A stretch of DNA of 64,000 nucleotides from Notamacropus eugenii. Its lineage: Eukaryota > Chordata > Mammalia > Diprotodontia > Macropodidae. A program made the translations under genes and the position numbers. Position 1 is the stretch's first letter; every line of letters begins with the position of its first letter. The stretch spans positions 61,528,385 to 61,592,384 of the forward strand of contig NC_092876.1 in NCBI RefSeq assembly GCF_028372415.1, read 5' to 3'. The notes under the pieces are model-generated. The model had not been told where the DNA came from. It searched no databases and saw only the letters and a list, made by a program, of their open reading frames with translations. Of this stretch, positions 11,111 to 23,640 are shown in pieces.

Positions 11111-12627
11111 TTGGGAAGGTGGCTTAGCGCTACCAGACCTCAAACTGTACTATAAAGCAGCAATTATCAAAACCACTTGGTATTGGCTAAGAAACAGAGA
11201 GGTAGACAAGTGGAATAGACTTGGCACTCAAGATGCAGTAGGCAAGGAATATAGCAACCTTCTGTTTGATAAACCCAAGGACCCCAGCTTCTGGGATAAG
11301 AACTCATTGTTTGACAAAAATTGCTGGGAAAACTGGATAACAGTGTGGCGGAAACTAGGCATAGACCCATACCTGACACTGTACACAAGAATAAAGTCCA
11401 AATGGGTACATGATTTAGGTATAAAGATTGATACCATGAATAAACTGGAGAAGCAAGGAATAGTGTATTTATCAGATCTATGGAGAAGGGAAGAATTCTT
11501 TACTAAAGGAGAGATAGAAAGCATTATGAAATGCAAAATGGATAACTTTGAGTACATTAAACTGAGAAGTTTTTGCACAACCAAACCCAATGCAGCCAAA
11601 ATCCGGAGGGATGTAGTAAATTGGGAAAGAATTTTTACAGCTAAGCTCGGGGATAAAGGCCTCATCTCTAGAATATATAGAGAACTGACCCAAATGTATA
11701 ATCATACAAGTCATTCCCCAATTGATAAATGGTCAAAGGATATGAACAGGCAATTTTCAGAGGAAGAAATTAAAGCTATCTATAATCATATGAAAAAATG
11801 CTCTAAATCACTATTGGTTAGAGAGATGCAAATCAAAACAACTCTGAGGTACCACATCACACCTATAAGATTGGCAAACATGACAGAACCAGAAAATGAT
11901 AAATGCTGGAGAGGATGTGGGAGAGTTGGAACACTAATTCATTGTTGGTGGAGCTGCGAGCGCATCCAACCATTCTGGAGAGCAATTTGGAACTATGCCC
12001 AAAGGGCTACAAAAATGTGCATACCCTTTGACCCAGCAATATCGCTACTAGGACTATATCCCCAAGAGATCATAAAAATGGGAAAGGGTCCCACATGTAC
12101 AAAAATATTTATAGCAGCACTCTATGTAGTTGCCAAAAACTGGAAGTCAAGGGGATGTCCATCCATTGGGGAATGGCTGAATAAATTATGGTATATGAAT
12201 GTAATGGAGTACTATTGTGCCATAAGAAATGATGAACAAGAAGACTTCAGAGAGGCCTGGAAGGACTTATATGACCTGATGCTGAGTGAAAGGAGCAGAA
12301 CCAGGAGAACTTTGTGCACAGCAACGACCACAGTGTGTGAGAGTTTTTTCTGGTAGACTTGGAATTTTGTAATAACGCAAAAACTTCTTATAAAAAAAAA
12401 AATCCCAAAGGTGGTTCTCAAGGCAAAATGCCTTCCACACTCAGAGAGAGAAATATGGAAGTCACTCACAAAATGTAGCAGATCATGTTTATGTATGTGT
12501 ATGTGTTTGTGTATCATGTTCTGATTTGTTATACGATTTCTTTCATTTATTTTAGTCTGACTTCATAGCATGACTATAGTGAAAATATACTCAATAGGAA
12601 AGTAAAAAAAAAAATAAAATAAAAAAA
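11111..12627 (+). mobile_element. 5'-truncated LINE-1 insertion, ORF2 C-terminal part plus 3' UTR and poly(A)
   Basis: The frame is open to a stop at 12354-12356 and encodes about 415 residues of the LINE-1 ORF2 C-terminus. Typical stretches are GGLALPDLKLYYKAAIIKT, CWENWITVWRKLGIDP, REMQIKTTLRYHITP, CWRGCGRVGTLIHCWW and IPFDPAISLLGLYP. A 3' UTR of about 240 bases and an A-rich tail (12605-12629) follow. A 17-bp direct repeat, AATAAATCTTTGGTTCT, flanks it at 11094-11110 and 12628-12644 without mismatch. The reverse-transcriptase and endonuclease domains are absent, so it is a dead-on-arrival copy, fairly young by its open frame and perfect duplication. Confidence 0.96.
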
Positions 12628-12644
12628 AATAAATCTTTGGTTCT
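12628..12644 (+). repeat. Right target-site duplication of the LINE-1 insertion
   Basis: This is the exact 17-bp partner of 11094-11110. It follows the A-rich tail directly, as expected for target-primed reverse transcription. Confidence 0.93.
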
Positions 12645-14445
12645 GGAGCTGTAGGAATTGGTACTCCACTCTGGAAAACATAGCAGGTGACTAAAATGAC
12701 TGTACCTTGGCTTCAGAGATCCCTTAGATCAGAGGACAGCGGCAAAAAGAAAGGCCCCATATACACAGCCAAGCAATTGGAGCATGACTAGTACCTGAGT
12801 ACGTGTTTGTTGCATTAGATCATTTAAATAATGTAATCCAGCTCTCATTTATGTTGTGTATTAAAAGACCACATGGTTTCTTAAATGCATTCTCATTAGA
12901 TTCTTACAACAGCCTGGGATAGTAGGTGCTATTATCACCTCCATTTTATTGATAAGGAAGCTGAGGTTCATAACTTTCCAAGTTCAGTGCTCTCTATCCC
13001 CCTACACAAGGACTGTCAAACTTAGCTGTACAAAAATAGGAGGGTTTTTTTTGGGGGGGGGGGTCCTTAATTCTCCAATCATGCATGTAGTTCTGTGAGT
13101 ATTACCTTTTGGAAGAGGGCAACACATTTCACCAGGAGCAGCATCGGGGGAGCTTCAGGTAGGGTTCCCAGACTACAGCAGTTTTCTTCCTTCTCTCTCC
13201 AAGTGTTGATACTGAGGAGTGTTTCATGAGTAAAGGACACAAGAATTCAGTTTTTCAGTACAGTTCATCTTGGGTGCACATTCCTAAGTGACAATCAACT
13301 GTAGTGGGACATTGGGACCTTTGTCTGAGATCACAGTTATAGGTTTCAGAGGGATCTTCATCTAGTCTAGTCCCTCAGCAGACTGAGGTGCAGAGATCAT
13401 TCTTTGCCCAGGTTCACCTAACTGAGCTGGAATTTGATCCCAGGTCTTTTGGATACAAGAGAATTCTGTCCCTCATTGCTTGGCACTTATTTAATGTTAG
13501 AAGGGCAAAGATGACTGGTAAACCAGATGACAAGGATGATGTGAGGATACTGGGTCTTGTAGATCCAGTCTCTGCTTGGAGGCACTGTGCTGAGCAGTGC
13601 TCTGGAGGAAACAATGCGTGACCTCTTAACCATCTTACCTCCAAAGGTCAGGGCTATGTCCTCTGTACCCACAAATCCATGAGTGGATTTAAAAGAATCC
13701 TGAACTGAAAGTTCAGGGGTCTTAGGTTCAGGTCACAGCACTGCCACCGTGACTTTCTCTAAGCCTCAGTTTCCTCCTCTATCCTATATAGATAATATAT
13801 AATAATAATATTCTTGGTATTTAGGCAGCAGAAAACAGGAAATCTTACTGGGCATGGAATCTCAGATTCCTTGGAATGGAGAAGCAGGTTGGCTTAATGG
13901 ATCTTGGAGCCCCTTACAAGCTGTGTGACCCTGCGCAGTCACTCTCAAGTGACTCAAGTTTTCTCATCTGTAAGACAAAGGCATTGGACCCTAAAGTCCC
14001 TTCCAGCTCTAAATCTAGGATTCTGTGACTTAATGGCAAAGAGGATAGATTCTAAAGTCCTTTCTGTTTTTACACCCAGGATCCTGAGATCTGGGATCAA
14101 ATCCAGCTCTTTCACTTACTGACTTGTAAGTCATTTCATCCTTCTCAGTTCCCTTCTGTAAAATGAGGTTGAACTAGATGACTGCTCTGGTCTCTTGTCT
14201 CACAGGATTGTTAGAAGGAACAACCAGGGAAATGGGATTGTTTTGGGGTGTTAGCATCCAAGAATTCATTGAAACTCCTTGTTTAGCTTGTGTTATCGAA
14301 GTCATAGGGTCAGGGTTGGTGGGATGACCCAGGAAGGGGCAGAGACTACGTGACATGTTAGAAGTTAGGGTTCTATGGAGACTTTCACAATGGAGTGGGA
14401 GCCAGTGTTGAGTTCTCCATAAATCCACCTAATCCCCCTCAGGTA

Positions 14446-14525
14446 GCTGAGTTGGAGAAGGAAATGGCAAACTACCCCAGTATCATGAAAACTCTAAATG
14501 GGGTCACAGAGTCAAACACAACTGT
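14446..14525 (+). mobile_element. SINE/RTE tail fragment
   Basis: Only the tail is present: GTAGCTGAGTTGGAGAAGGA, AATGGCAAACTACCCCAG and AAATGGGGTCACAGAGTC. Confidence 0.75.
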
Positions 14526-15351
14526 GGATAACACCACCACCTATAGCAGGAGATGCTTTGAGGACACACAAGCTGGCGCTCTGTTTGGAGGTCTGAGCAA
14601 TTACCTACTACGCTGGGAGGGAAGGGGGATGGGGGGGTGTTCTCTCTGCAGAAACCACCAATTTGGATAATTGGAGCCCAGAAACCTGTTTCCTGAATCA
14701 GCTGAATAATTACCCTTACTGTAGTCTCTTCCCTGACCTGCATGGACGCAGACTTTATCTTTGGTTGCCAGAGCAGGGGAAGTGCCACGATATCAGCCTG
14801 CTTTCGAAAGAACTTGGCCCCAAACATTTGTTGGCACAGAAGCTTCCTCGCAATCTCTGAGGTTGTAGCAACTGCTTCCCTCTATCTGAGGAAGCTGTTT
14901 CCCTTCCTGCTTTGTGGTCATACCTTTCTGAACAATCAAATGTCCCCTAGTCTGGCCCTCATCCAGCCTTGTAAGGCCGTAGTGGTGTCAACACTCTGGG
15001 CTGGGACAGCATTCTCTCCTAAGTAAATTCACATGTCCAATTAGTCTGCCCAGGAGCAGTTCCAAAACAGTATCTTGTCTTCATTCCCAAGCACCTGGAT
15101 CCCTCATTAACTCTTGGGGTTGGAGGGGAAGGGGAAGAGAAAGGAAAGTATATGGAAGAGTGATGGGCAGAAAGGATTAGTGGTCAGTCCCTTCACTTTG
15201 GGGAAATAGCTTTCTTTGTTTTTCTGATCTGGTTTTGAGGGCTTCCATGGAGAACTTTCCAGGAACTGGCAGTCAAGAGCCAAGTAGAGATCTGATATGG
15301 AGAAAGTCAGAAGGAACTGGATTAATATTGGCTGATAGCCTACTTCTAACC

Positions 15352-15533
15352 CGTTTGGAATTTTCTTAGCATACTGGATTGGTTTGCCATTTCCTCTCTC
15401 AGCTCATTTGATAGATGAGGAAACTGAGGATAACAGGGTTAAGTGCTTGCCCAGGGTCACACAGCAAGTAAGCCAAATTTTAACTCAGTCTTCCTGGCTT
15501 CAGGCCCAGGGCTCTCTGTTCACTATGACACCA
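15352..15533 (-). mobile_element. Marsupial SINE, antisense
   Basis: Antisense copy with GGTTTGCCATTTCCTCTCTC, GATGAGGAAACTGAGGATAA and CCCAGGGTCACACAGCAAGT. The head is diverged. Confidence 0.82.
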
Positions 15534-16869
15534 CTGAAGCTGTGAAATAGAATGGTAGATCCATGGTACGCAATACATAGTAAATGATTGTAGTAGTAAC
15601 CTTGTATTTGTTAGATCTAAGCTTTTGGGATAAGAAACTCTTGGTGAAAGCTGGGAACAAATTTTTGTTTACTCCAGGCCCGGGGCTCTACCCACTGGGC
15701 CACCTAACTCCTCTAGCCACTATTAGTCTCACTGATTCCAAACCCTTCTCCACAAAGATGGACCCAGACTTTGCCCCATCCCTCCCTTGCTTATGGCTTC
15801 TTTTAGAGCTTCTCAATCTGCCAACCTTCTTTTCCCTCTTATTTCACATTGTTGTTCCCTTTTTTCTGCCAGCCTGAAGTTCGCATGCCATCTTCCTTCC
15901 TTGTTTTATGTTTATCTTTTGTTTCTGTCCAATTTCCCCACCTACTCCCCCACCCCCTCAAGTCCCGGGAACTGGAATCATTTATATCCCAGAATTTAGC
16001 ACAAGGTTTTGTGATGGGTATTTGTCATGCAGTCATTTAACTAGGATAAGAGTCCTGTGGATGCCCTGATGGTGTTGCAGCCTCCAGCTTTCTCCTGTTC
16101 CTTTGTGGAAGGAAGGCCTACTTTCCAGCCTTGGCACTGGATGGTCAATATTTTGAACATCAACCCCGAAAGACTTTCCCACAGTTTAAACCTTTGTTTT
16201 CCCCTCTTGCCCTCCCTGTTATCACCCTGGTATTGAGGAAGGATTTCCCCCTTCATTTAGTTAGGTTTCACTTAAATAAGAAAGAAATAGTACTTTCTAG
16301 CTAACTAAAAGTTAATTAATGATCTCTGAAAAGGCATTAAACTGAGGGCTAGGAGACATGAATCTTAAATTTGAGCTTATTGATAGCAATCAACACATTG
16401 AGATGGGCCCAGTGGGACTCCTTGAAGGGGGTTAGGGCAACTTTTAAAGGAATCAACAGGAGGCGATTTTGACTGTCTTCATACTATTCTCCAGGCAAAT
16501 ATTGGACAATATTGGAGACCAAGATAAATTCCACATAGTGTGGTATGGAAGGGAAGGGCTTGGAGGGGCTAGCTAGGAAGCAGGGTAGGCCAGGCCCAGG
16601 GTAGAGCCTTTGGAGCACCATCTTTTACCTTCTTATCTTAACTAATTACTCTTCTTAACTGGGTATAAACGAAAGGATAACAAGTACCCTCTAAATTCTC
16701 TGGACTCTGGGACAAAGCTTCAGGCACCCTGTCAATAATAGCTCATGAATCTGAAGACTTAGATGAAGAGACACCTCTTGGTCTCATAGACTTATGGAAT
16801 TGGAGTTGGGAATGACCTTAGAATCAGAATATATGTCAAGGGTGAAAGTGATCTTAGAAAATAGAGTGT

Positions 16870-17510
16870 CAAAAGAGCCATTCCTCAAATGACAAAGGGT
16901 CAGAGGATATGAACAGGCAGTTGTCAGAAACAATCTGAAAAAATGCTTTGAATCACCACGCAAATTAAAACAACTCTAAGGTACTATCTCACACCCATCA
17001 GATTGGCTAACATGATGGAAAAGAAATATGACAAATGCTGGAGGGTATGTGGAAAAACTGGCACATTAATACACTGTTGAATAAAGAGTTTGAACTGGTC
17101 CAACCATTCTGAAGAACAATTTGGAACTATGCTCCAAGGGCTATAAAACTTCATTTCCTTTGTAGACATAGTGATGGTATTATTTCTGAGTCAAAGGAAA
17201 TGATCCCAAAGAGATCAAAGAAAAAGGAAAAAGATGTAGCAGCTTTTTTTTTTCAGTGGCAAAGAATTGGGATGCCCATCAACTGAGGAATTTGTGGTAC
17301 ACAATTATGATGCAATACTATTATATAAGAAAGAATGAAAGGGAGGTAGTGGATAGATCACCAGCCCTGGATTCAGGACCCATGTTCAAATCTGGCCTCA
17401 AGACACTTGCTAGGTATGTGACCTTGAGCAAGTCATTCAACCCTGATTGCTTCAAAAGAAATAGTGAAGGAGACAGATTGAAAAAAACCTGAAAAGACTC
17501 ATATGAACTG
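16870..17510 (+). mobile_element. Old LINE-1 3' fragment interrupted by a SINE
   Basis: Nucleotide similarity to the younger LINE-1 at 11 kb is plain over the part coding KWSKDMNRQF through the CWRGCG and PFDPA regions, but with many indels. It resumes at about 17472-17510 after a SINE inserted at 17341. The frame is destroyed. Confidence 0.8.
17341..17456 (+). mobile_element. tRNA-derived marsupial SINE inserted in the old LINE-1
   Basis: The SINE head (GTAGTGGATAGATCACC) and the box-B-like GTTCAAATCTGGCCTC are visible, followed by the conserved GTGACCTTGAGCAAGTCATT core. It splits the surrounding LINE-1, whose sequence continues after 17472. Confidence 0.8.
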
Positions 17511-17604
17511 ACTTGCCCAGGGTCACACAGCTGGCAAATATCTGAGGGGAGGTTTGAACTTGGGAAAAGAGTCTTCCTGACTCCAGGTCTAGTCCTGTAT
17601 CCCC
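17511..17604 (-). mobile_element. SINE fragment, antisense
   Basis: The segment reads CTTGCCCAGGGTCACACAGC followed by the antisense body up to the CTCCAGGTCTAG part. It abuts the LINE-1 remnant, making a three-element mosaic. Confidence 0.75.
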
Positions 17605-18499
17605 AGTAACTCTATATTTGGTTCTATGCATTAAAAAATTCTGAGAAGGGAGCCATAGGTTTCAGACTGGGTTCTAAAAAAACCAAATGGTTCAGAATCC
17701 CTGATTTTTTACAGATGTTAACATGAAAGGATTGACCATGACCTCATTAACTCTCTGCTCTAACCAATCCTAAATCTTTCCCTCCCTCATAAAGGCTAAA
17801 TTCACCAGATGCTGCTCTTGCAAGGACTCCATGTCCCTTCATTCCTCACCCACCCCCAGCTTTTGGACCCTCCATGATGAATGCCCATCACCTTATCAAA
17901 TCTATTAGAAAGGGAGGTGGCTGGAGTGGGGAAAAGAAGGGGACCCCAGAGAACAGCAGGAGAGAGGAAAGGCTGCAGGAGGGACCAGAAAGGTCACCAG
18001 ACAGCACAGGAAATCACCTCTGTTACTAGGGGAAATCATTTCCCTGGAGAGAGACATGAAAGTTCTTTTCATCCCATTCTGAATTCATCTGTGGTTTGGT
18101 TAAACATACATTAATTACTTGGTCAATGATTGATGCTTGTTCTTAAACTGCCCTTCTGGAATTCCCTGGAACATAGAATCCTAGAATTTTTAGGGCTGAA
18201 GTGACCTTATTGGAAGGGACTGTACCAAGACCCTATCACTGACTCTTCTCTGAACATTTTAAATGGTTTACTGTGCACTTATGTCCCTTACCTTCTACTG
18301 GGGGAAGCATCATGTACACAGATAAGGAAATACAAAAAAGAGGGGGTGTACAGGCAGCACTAACCACCAGGAAGAGGAGAAAAGGTCTCATGGAGGGAGT
18401 GGTACTTGAGCTATAAGCCTAGGAGGTGATAACTTGAACCATGCAAAACATTCTAGGGAGGAACAGGGCGGTGTGAAGGCTCACACTATCACTGAGTTG

Positions 18500-18760
18500 A
18501 CCTCTAATCCCCTGTTAAATTGAAATGGCTCTCACAAAGGTTACCAATGATCTTTCATTTCTAGGTGCCATTTACTACCTCTTCTTGGACATTCTTTCCC
18601 TTAATCTGACCGCTACTCAGTCTTCATTTCCTGACTACTCAGCAGATTGCTGTCTTCCAAGGCTCTTCAACTCTATTTCTATCTCTACACATATGAAACC
18701 TATAAATTTAGCCCTCTCATCTCTATTGGACACCTGCCCTTGGCTATCTAATCAGAATCT
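18500..18760 (+). mobile_element. Probable L2/CR1-type LINE remnant
   Basis: The translation contains ALTKVTNDLSFLGA, resembling the start of the L2/CR1 reverse-transcriptase block (usually followed by a LLDLSAAFDTVDH-like motif, here decayed). Frame is partly kept but the key motif is gone. Confidence 0.4.
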
Positions 18761-20039
18761 TAAATGCTCTCATCTTTCCTCCAAAGATTTCTTTGTCTTG
18801 TGGATGCCTTATTTTCAATCAGATCTCCAATCTGAGTTGTCCTTGACTCTACCTGCCCCCCCCTACTGTTTTAAACCTACATAAATATAAAATGGGTTTG
18901 GAATTTTTTTGAAGCTTTTTTATAAAAACAAACAAAAAACTTGTGATTGGTCAGTTAAAATGGAATATCAATGGAAAAGATGCTTTGTGGAAGCTTTATA
19001 CCACTGTCTTCCCACACTTTTTTTTGAGGAACATAGCTCCATACCAGTGTTAGGCCACCTGTTCCACTCATTTCCTTCCACCCATAACATTCCTGTTCTG
19101 GAGTTTCTTTTACTTGCCTTCTGTCTATTCAAGATTGTGGCCAATGAACATTGTTCATTTCTCACTGACAGTTCCATCCGTGTGCCATTGTAAAGAAGGT
19201 ACTCTTGTTAACAAGTGTTTGTAGTTTTAGGGGCTTAACTATCTTCCTTCATTTCAGGTAGGGTTGGTTGTCATTTATGAAAGCTTAATTCCTTGTACAC
19301 TTCTGGGAAGCTGCTGAATAAGGCTACTCATGGTACAGGAATGCTTTGTGATGTCCCAGAGTCAAGGAGCGATACTTAATGTTCTATCACAATTGCCAAG
19401 ATGCCTCTTCTAGCAGTAGTTAAAAAAAGAGGGAAAAACATCTTAGCAAAACTAACCAGCACTTCAATTGCCTCTGTCATTATATTTCACACTCAAAGCC
19501 CCCACCTCTACAAAGAGATGAGGAAGCTGTATTATCTCTTCTGGGACAAGTTTGGTCATCTAAATAATGAATTCTTGTTGGCTAGTCCTCTGTCTTGTTT
19601 TGGAATCTCCAGTGCCTTGCGCACTGCAGGTGCATAATGTTAATTGGATGAAATTATTGAATTAGAGCTAGTTAGATATAAAAGGGACTGGATCACACTG
19701 CATGCTGAGAGCTGGAAGGAACCCTGAGAGATCATCTAGCTCAGAATACCTTCCTGTTAACAGAAAGATTTTAACTAAGGCAAAGTGAAGTGACTTTACA
19801 AAGGTTGTATAGATAGTGGTCATAGTCTGAACTAGAACCCTGGACTTCTGGATTCCCGGTTTACTTGTGGTTCAAGGCTAAGTGTAAGGATGTGCAGAGC
19901 TAAGGGTTGACTAGAATTGGCCCTTTTTGGTTGGGAAGATAAGGTTGGTATTAGCCAAGCGACAGGTTCATCTGTGTCCATCTGTTAATGCCTCTGCCCT
20001 CCCCACTTCCCTAAACCTTCCCTAATCCTTAATTTCAAT

Positions 20040-20198
20040 GCCTTCCTTCTTTCAATTATTCCCTATTTATCCTATATAAAGCTTCCTATACTTTTGTTTG
20101 CATGTTGTTTCTCTCAGATTATAAACTCCTTAGGAGAGGCACTGTCTTAGGCCTAGCACATAGTAGATACTTACTAATAATTATTGAATTGAACTGAA
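20040..20198 (+). mobile_element. L2-type LINE 3' end
   Basis: AACTCCTTAGGAGAGGCACT, GGCCTAGCACATAGTAGATA and CTTACTAATAATTATTGAAT follow the usual L2 3' order. Similar short ends lie near 2710-2810, 9465-9560, 31085-31215, 43500-43545 and 60345-60830. Confidence 0.65.
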
Positions 20199-21221
20199 TT
20201 ACCTTTATTTCAGATAGGTTTGAGTCAAACTTTTTTTTCCTAAGGGCTTTGAGGCCTTTGAGGAAGTAAAGGTCCTGGATTCCCTCTCTTCCCCCATCCT
20301 TCATTCTCTTTTCCAGTTCTTAAAGTTAAAATCCTCCAGGATAATATTAGAATATCTCTTCTGTCTCCTTGAGGTCAGGGGGTCTCTTGAGAGAAAGGAA
20401 GCAGCTTGGTCACATACAAAGGTGGGACAGATCCTGCATTTCAGCCTTCCTCATGAAGGAGGGAACACCAAGTCTGGGCCCTGAGGGAAGTAAATCACAG
20501 ATGAGATGGGAGTCTTGTCTTTTCAAGTTATGGAGTAGATAGCTTCCCTGAGTGCCTGGAGACTAGAGAAGGCAGAATAAACTCAGGGCAGAGATAGCCC
20601 AAATTGGTCAGAGCTCCTGAAGCAGAGGAGAGGAGTCTTGGAAAGGTAGCAGGGAGAAGGGTTTGGAAGTTTCTGAATTTAAAACATGACACTACTCATT
20701 TTGTGGCCTTGGTCAAGTTGTTGACCCTGGGCTTTGGAATAGATGAGGTGTAAGGTCTCACCCAACTTTTGACATTCCCTCTTCTAACTTGGCTAAATGT
20801 GTTAGATCCTGTGAGGAGCAAAGGTAAGGATGGAAACAAGGCACACAGCACATTAGTGCCAGGTTTCCTAGACCCTCCTGCTCCCCTTACCACTGGGTTT
20901 ATCCTGTAAACCTCAATTAGACCTTATTCTTATGGATACTTGGCTGATTTCCAGTCCAGAGAGGCCTCATAGCTGGCATGGGTGTGAGAACAGTCTCATG
21001 TTCCAGGAGCTTAAGCAGCATCTACTTCCCTGTGGGCCAATGGAATAAACCTTTTGGCCAATATCTCCACAGGGTGAGTCCCTTCCTATACCTCCCATCT
21101 TCCAAGAGGCCTGGTGACAGTACCTACTGTGGGAAACTCCCTCTCTGATAGGAGGAAATCAGAGGAAGGGATTTTTATTTCAAAAATGCATCCAACTTGT
21201 GACCTTGTGTACATATCACAC

Positions 21222-21402
21222 CCATACTGTCCGTGGGTTTTCTTGGCAAAGATACTTGAGTGACTTGCCACTTCCTTCTCCAACAGGGACAATCAGAGGT
21301 TAACTGATTTTCCCAGGGTCACACAGTGTCTGAGGCCTGCTTTGAACTCCTGACTCCAGGCCTAGCTGCACTCTATCCCACTGTACCACTTAATTGCCTC
21401 CA
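21222..21402 (-). mobile_element. Marsupial SINE, antisense
   Basis: Antisense copy with GGGTTTTCTTGGCAAAGATA at the tail side, TCCCAGGGTCACACAGTGTC and TTTGAACTCCTGACTCCAGG toward the head. Confidence 0.83.
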
Positions 21403-23400
21403 GCTACGACCCCTTATTTTACAGATGAAAAACTTGTAGCCCAGAGAGTTTTATTGATCCAAGGTAATATAGGCTTTGTCTAGATCATCTGACTCCAAGG
21501 TCTGTATTCTTGTCATTATATGATACTGTGATTATGAAATTACATACTTATTTCCAAGCTTTTTAAGGCTGTAGTATTGAATGTCAGAATCTCACCTGCC
21601 CCACCACTATCAATAATTGTTTGTATACATAGAACACACATGGTGACCATCACCAAACAGGTGGAACTGCTTTCCCTGATATCATAGTAAATAACTCTCT
21701 GGGGGCCCTCATTGGGCTAGCTATCTAGACTCAGTGGAGAACCCCAAGGAGTCTGAACAAGGCTAGAACTGTCAACTGAGGTGCCAGATGTTTGAAAGCT
21801 CACGACAGCTTTATTAGGATTCTTCTAGAGTCTTAACTCTTAACTCTTCTTTTACACATAGTTCTAATGAGCCTAGCAGTTGAAATTCATTCTATGAAAA
21901 GAAGCCTGCTTCTGCCTCTTATGACTTTTATCTATCAGTCAGCAAGTTAATCTCCCTGGGTCTTAGTTTCTTTTTTGGACTAGATTACATCTGGTCCAGC
22001 TGTAACGATGCTTTGTTGTTGACTGATTTACAAAGAAAGCTAGCATAGTTCCTGTCCTCAAGGGAAGACTTGAGTACAAATTGTAGCAGGGAGAGAGGAT
22101 CAGGAAGGAACACTGGAGTTTTAGAGTCAAGAACCAGGATTGAATCCCAACTCTGCCCCTTGCTACCCCTGGGTCACCTTGGGTAAATTCCTTTACCTGA
22201 GCTGTCAAGTGAAGGCACTAGTCTCTATTGAGCTCAGTCCTATGATCTGGTTTTCCTGCCTACTACAGATTAAAATCTGAATTTAAAAGGGGAAGGAACA
22301 GAAAGCCTTGCCTAGTAGGGTGAATAACACTGAATTCCAACAGTCAGTTACACTAAAAAGCAAAGAATTAGTGAATGAATGAAAAAGCCTTTACTAAATG
22401 CCTACTATGGGCCCAAACTCTGCTAAATTCCACAGATAGCAATAGAAAAAGTGAGATAATCTGACCGCAAGAAGCTCCTTACATTCTAACTGAGGAAAGA
22501 GTACAATAGTAGGAGTGGTGGCCAAGGAATTGGCACACGGATTGGAGCCTTAGGCGAGTAGGTTCTTTTCCAAGAACAGTGACAGAGCTGATTTGATACG
22601 GTTTAAGGACTGTAAAGAATGGTGTTGGAGGAAGTTCAGGGGGAGGACTGGCAGAACAGAGGCTTTCTGACAAGAGAAGAGCCAAGGAGTGAAACCTGCT
22701 TGGAGCAGGGCTTAGTGAGCCACGGAGGCAACTACCAGGGCAGGAGTCTGTAGGAATGAAAAGGCCAAGCCCACTGGAACAAGCATCCTTATACACTGCA
22801 GTAGGCTCTGAGTACACTCTTATACCACAGTGCAGTAAATCCACTAAAGGTATTTTTTAGGTCCCTTGTCTAGGTTTTTTGCCACCAGTTTCTATTAGAC
22901 CCTAAGACAATTAACTGTTCTCTGGCTGCAGTTTTCTCATCAGTAAAAGAAAGATGTTGGGTCAGATCATCCACAAGATCTCATTCTAATGAGGGGTTCT
23001 AGGGTCCTTTCCAGCTCTAGCAGGGTTCAGAAAGGGGTTTTGAGAGTCATAGAGCCCGGATGATTTAGAAGTGAGAGTGGTGTAAAGTAGAGAAATCAGA
23101 ATCTGAGTCAAGTTGGACTCTAAACCATCCTGGGCACGGATTAATGTGTGACCTGTGCTGTTGCCCTCTGCCTAGTTGGCTGAGTGGGATGTTTTGGACA
23201 ACTGGCTATGATAGAGGGTTCCTGAGGGGAGTATTCCCAGATTTTGGTACCTATAGAGGACATGCCCTCTTATATCTTATCCCTTAGGATTTGACTGGGA
23301 TTCTGTGTCTTTTCTTTGGCTAAATATCCCCAGTTCCTTCAACTATTTTCTTAGCTGAAGTCTTGTCAACCTATTGTATTAAAGGTATCATTAGAAGGTA

Positions 23401-23640
23401 GGGCAGCTGGATGGCTCAGTGGATAGAGTACTTGGCTTGGGAGTCAGGAAGACCTAAATTCAAAATGTAACCTCAGACACTTAAGTAGCTATGTGACCCT
23501 GGGCAAGTCACTTAACCCTGTTTGCCTCAGTTTCCTCATCTGTAAAATGTGCAGGAGAAAGAAATGGCAAACTACTCCAGTATCTCTGCCAAGAAAATCC
23601 CATGAAGAATCAGACATGACAGAAAATAACAACAAAATAA
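23401..23640 (+). mobile_element. Full-length marsupial tRNA-derived SINE with RTE-like tail
   Basis: The best-preserved plus-strand copy in the window. It has the head GGCAGCTGGATGGCTCAGTG, an A/B-box region with GACCTAAATTCAAAATGTAA, the CORE-like GTGACCCTGGGCAAGTCACTT, then the tail GAAATGGCAAACTACTCCAG and CCAAGAAAATCCCATG ending in an AACAACAAAATAA run. The tail matches the 3' end of RTE-type LINEs, which is how such SINEs are thought to be mobilised. Confidence 0.9.

Larger units (their letters stand above)
12645..16865. other. Intron 1: MIR remnants and a repeat-free block
   Basis: MIR-like SINEs lie near 13690-13790, 13865-14025 and 14095-14200, the last two with the GGTT-TCCAGCTCT tail type. 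The block 14640-15340 shows no repeat and could hold regulatory sequence. 15700-15960 is pyrimidine-rich. No gene is seen. Confidence 0.5.

Noticed and set aside
11046..12356. 436-codon ORF as a host gene
   Set aside because: All but the first twenty or so codons are the C-terminal part of LINE-1 ORF2, flanked by a target-site duplication and an A-rich tail. It is a truncated transposon copy.
14640..15026. Overlapping plus-strand ORFs (65 and 94 codons) in a repeat-free part of intron 1
   Set aside because: No domain, signal peptide or convincing splice sites were found, and two frames compete over the same bases. It may be regulatory but is not supported as coding.
23401..23480. tRNA gene
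   Set aside because: The A and B box-like sequences belong to tRNA-derived SINEs, which recur throughout the window and lack an intact cloverleaf.
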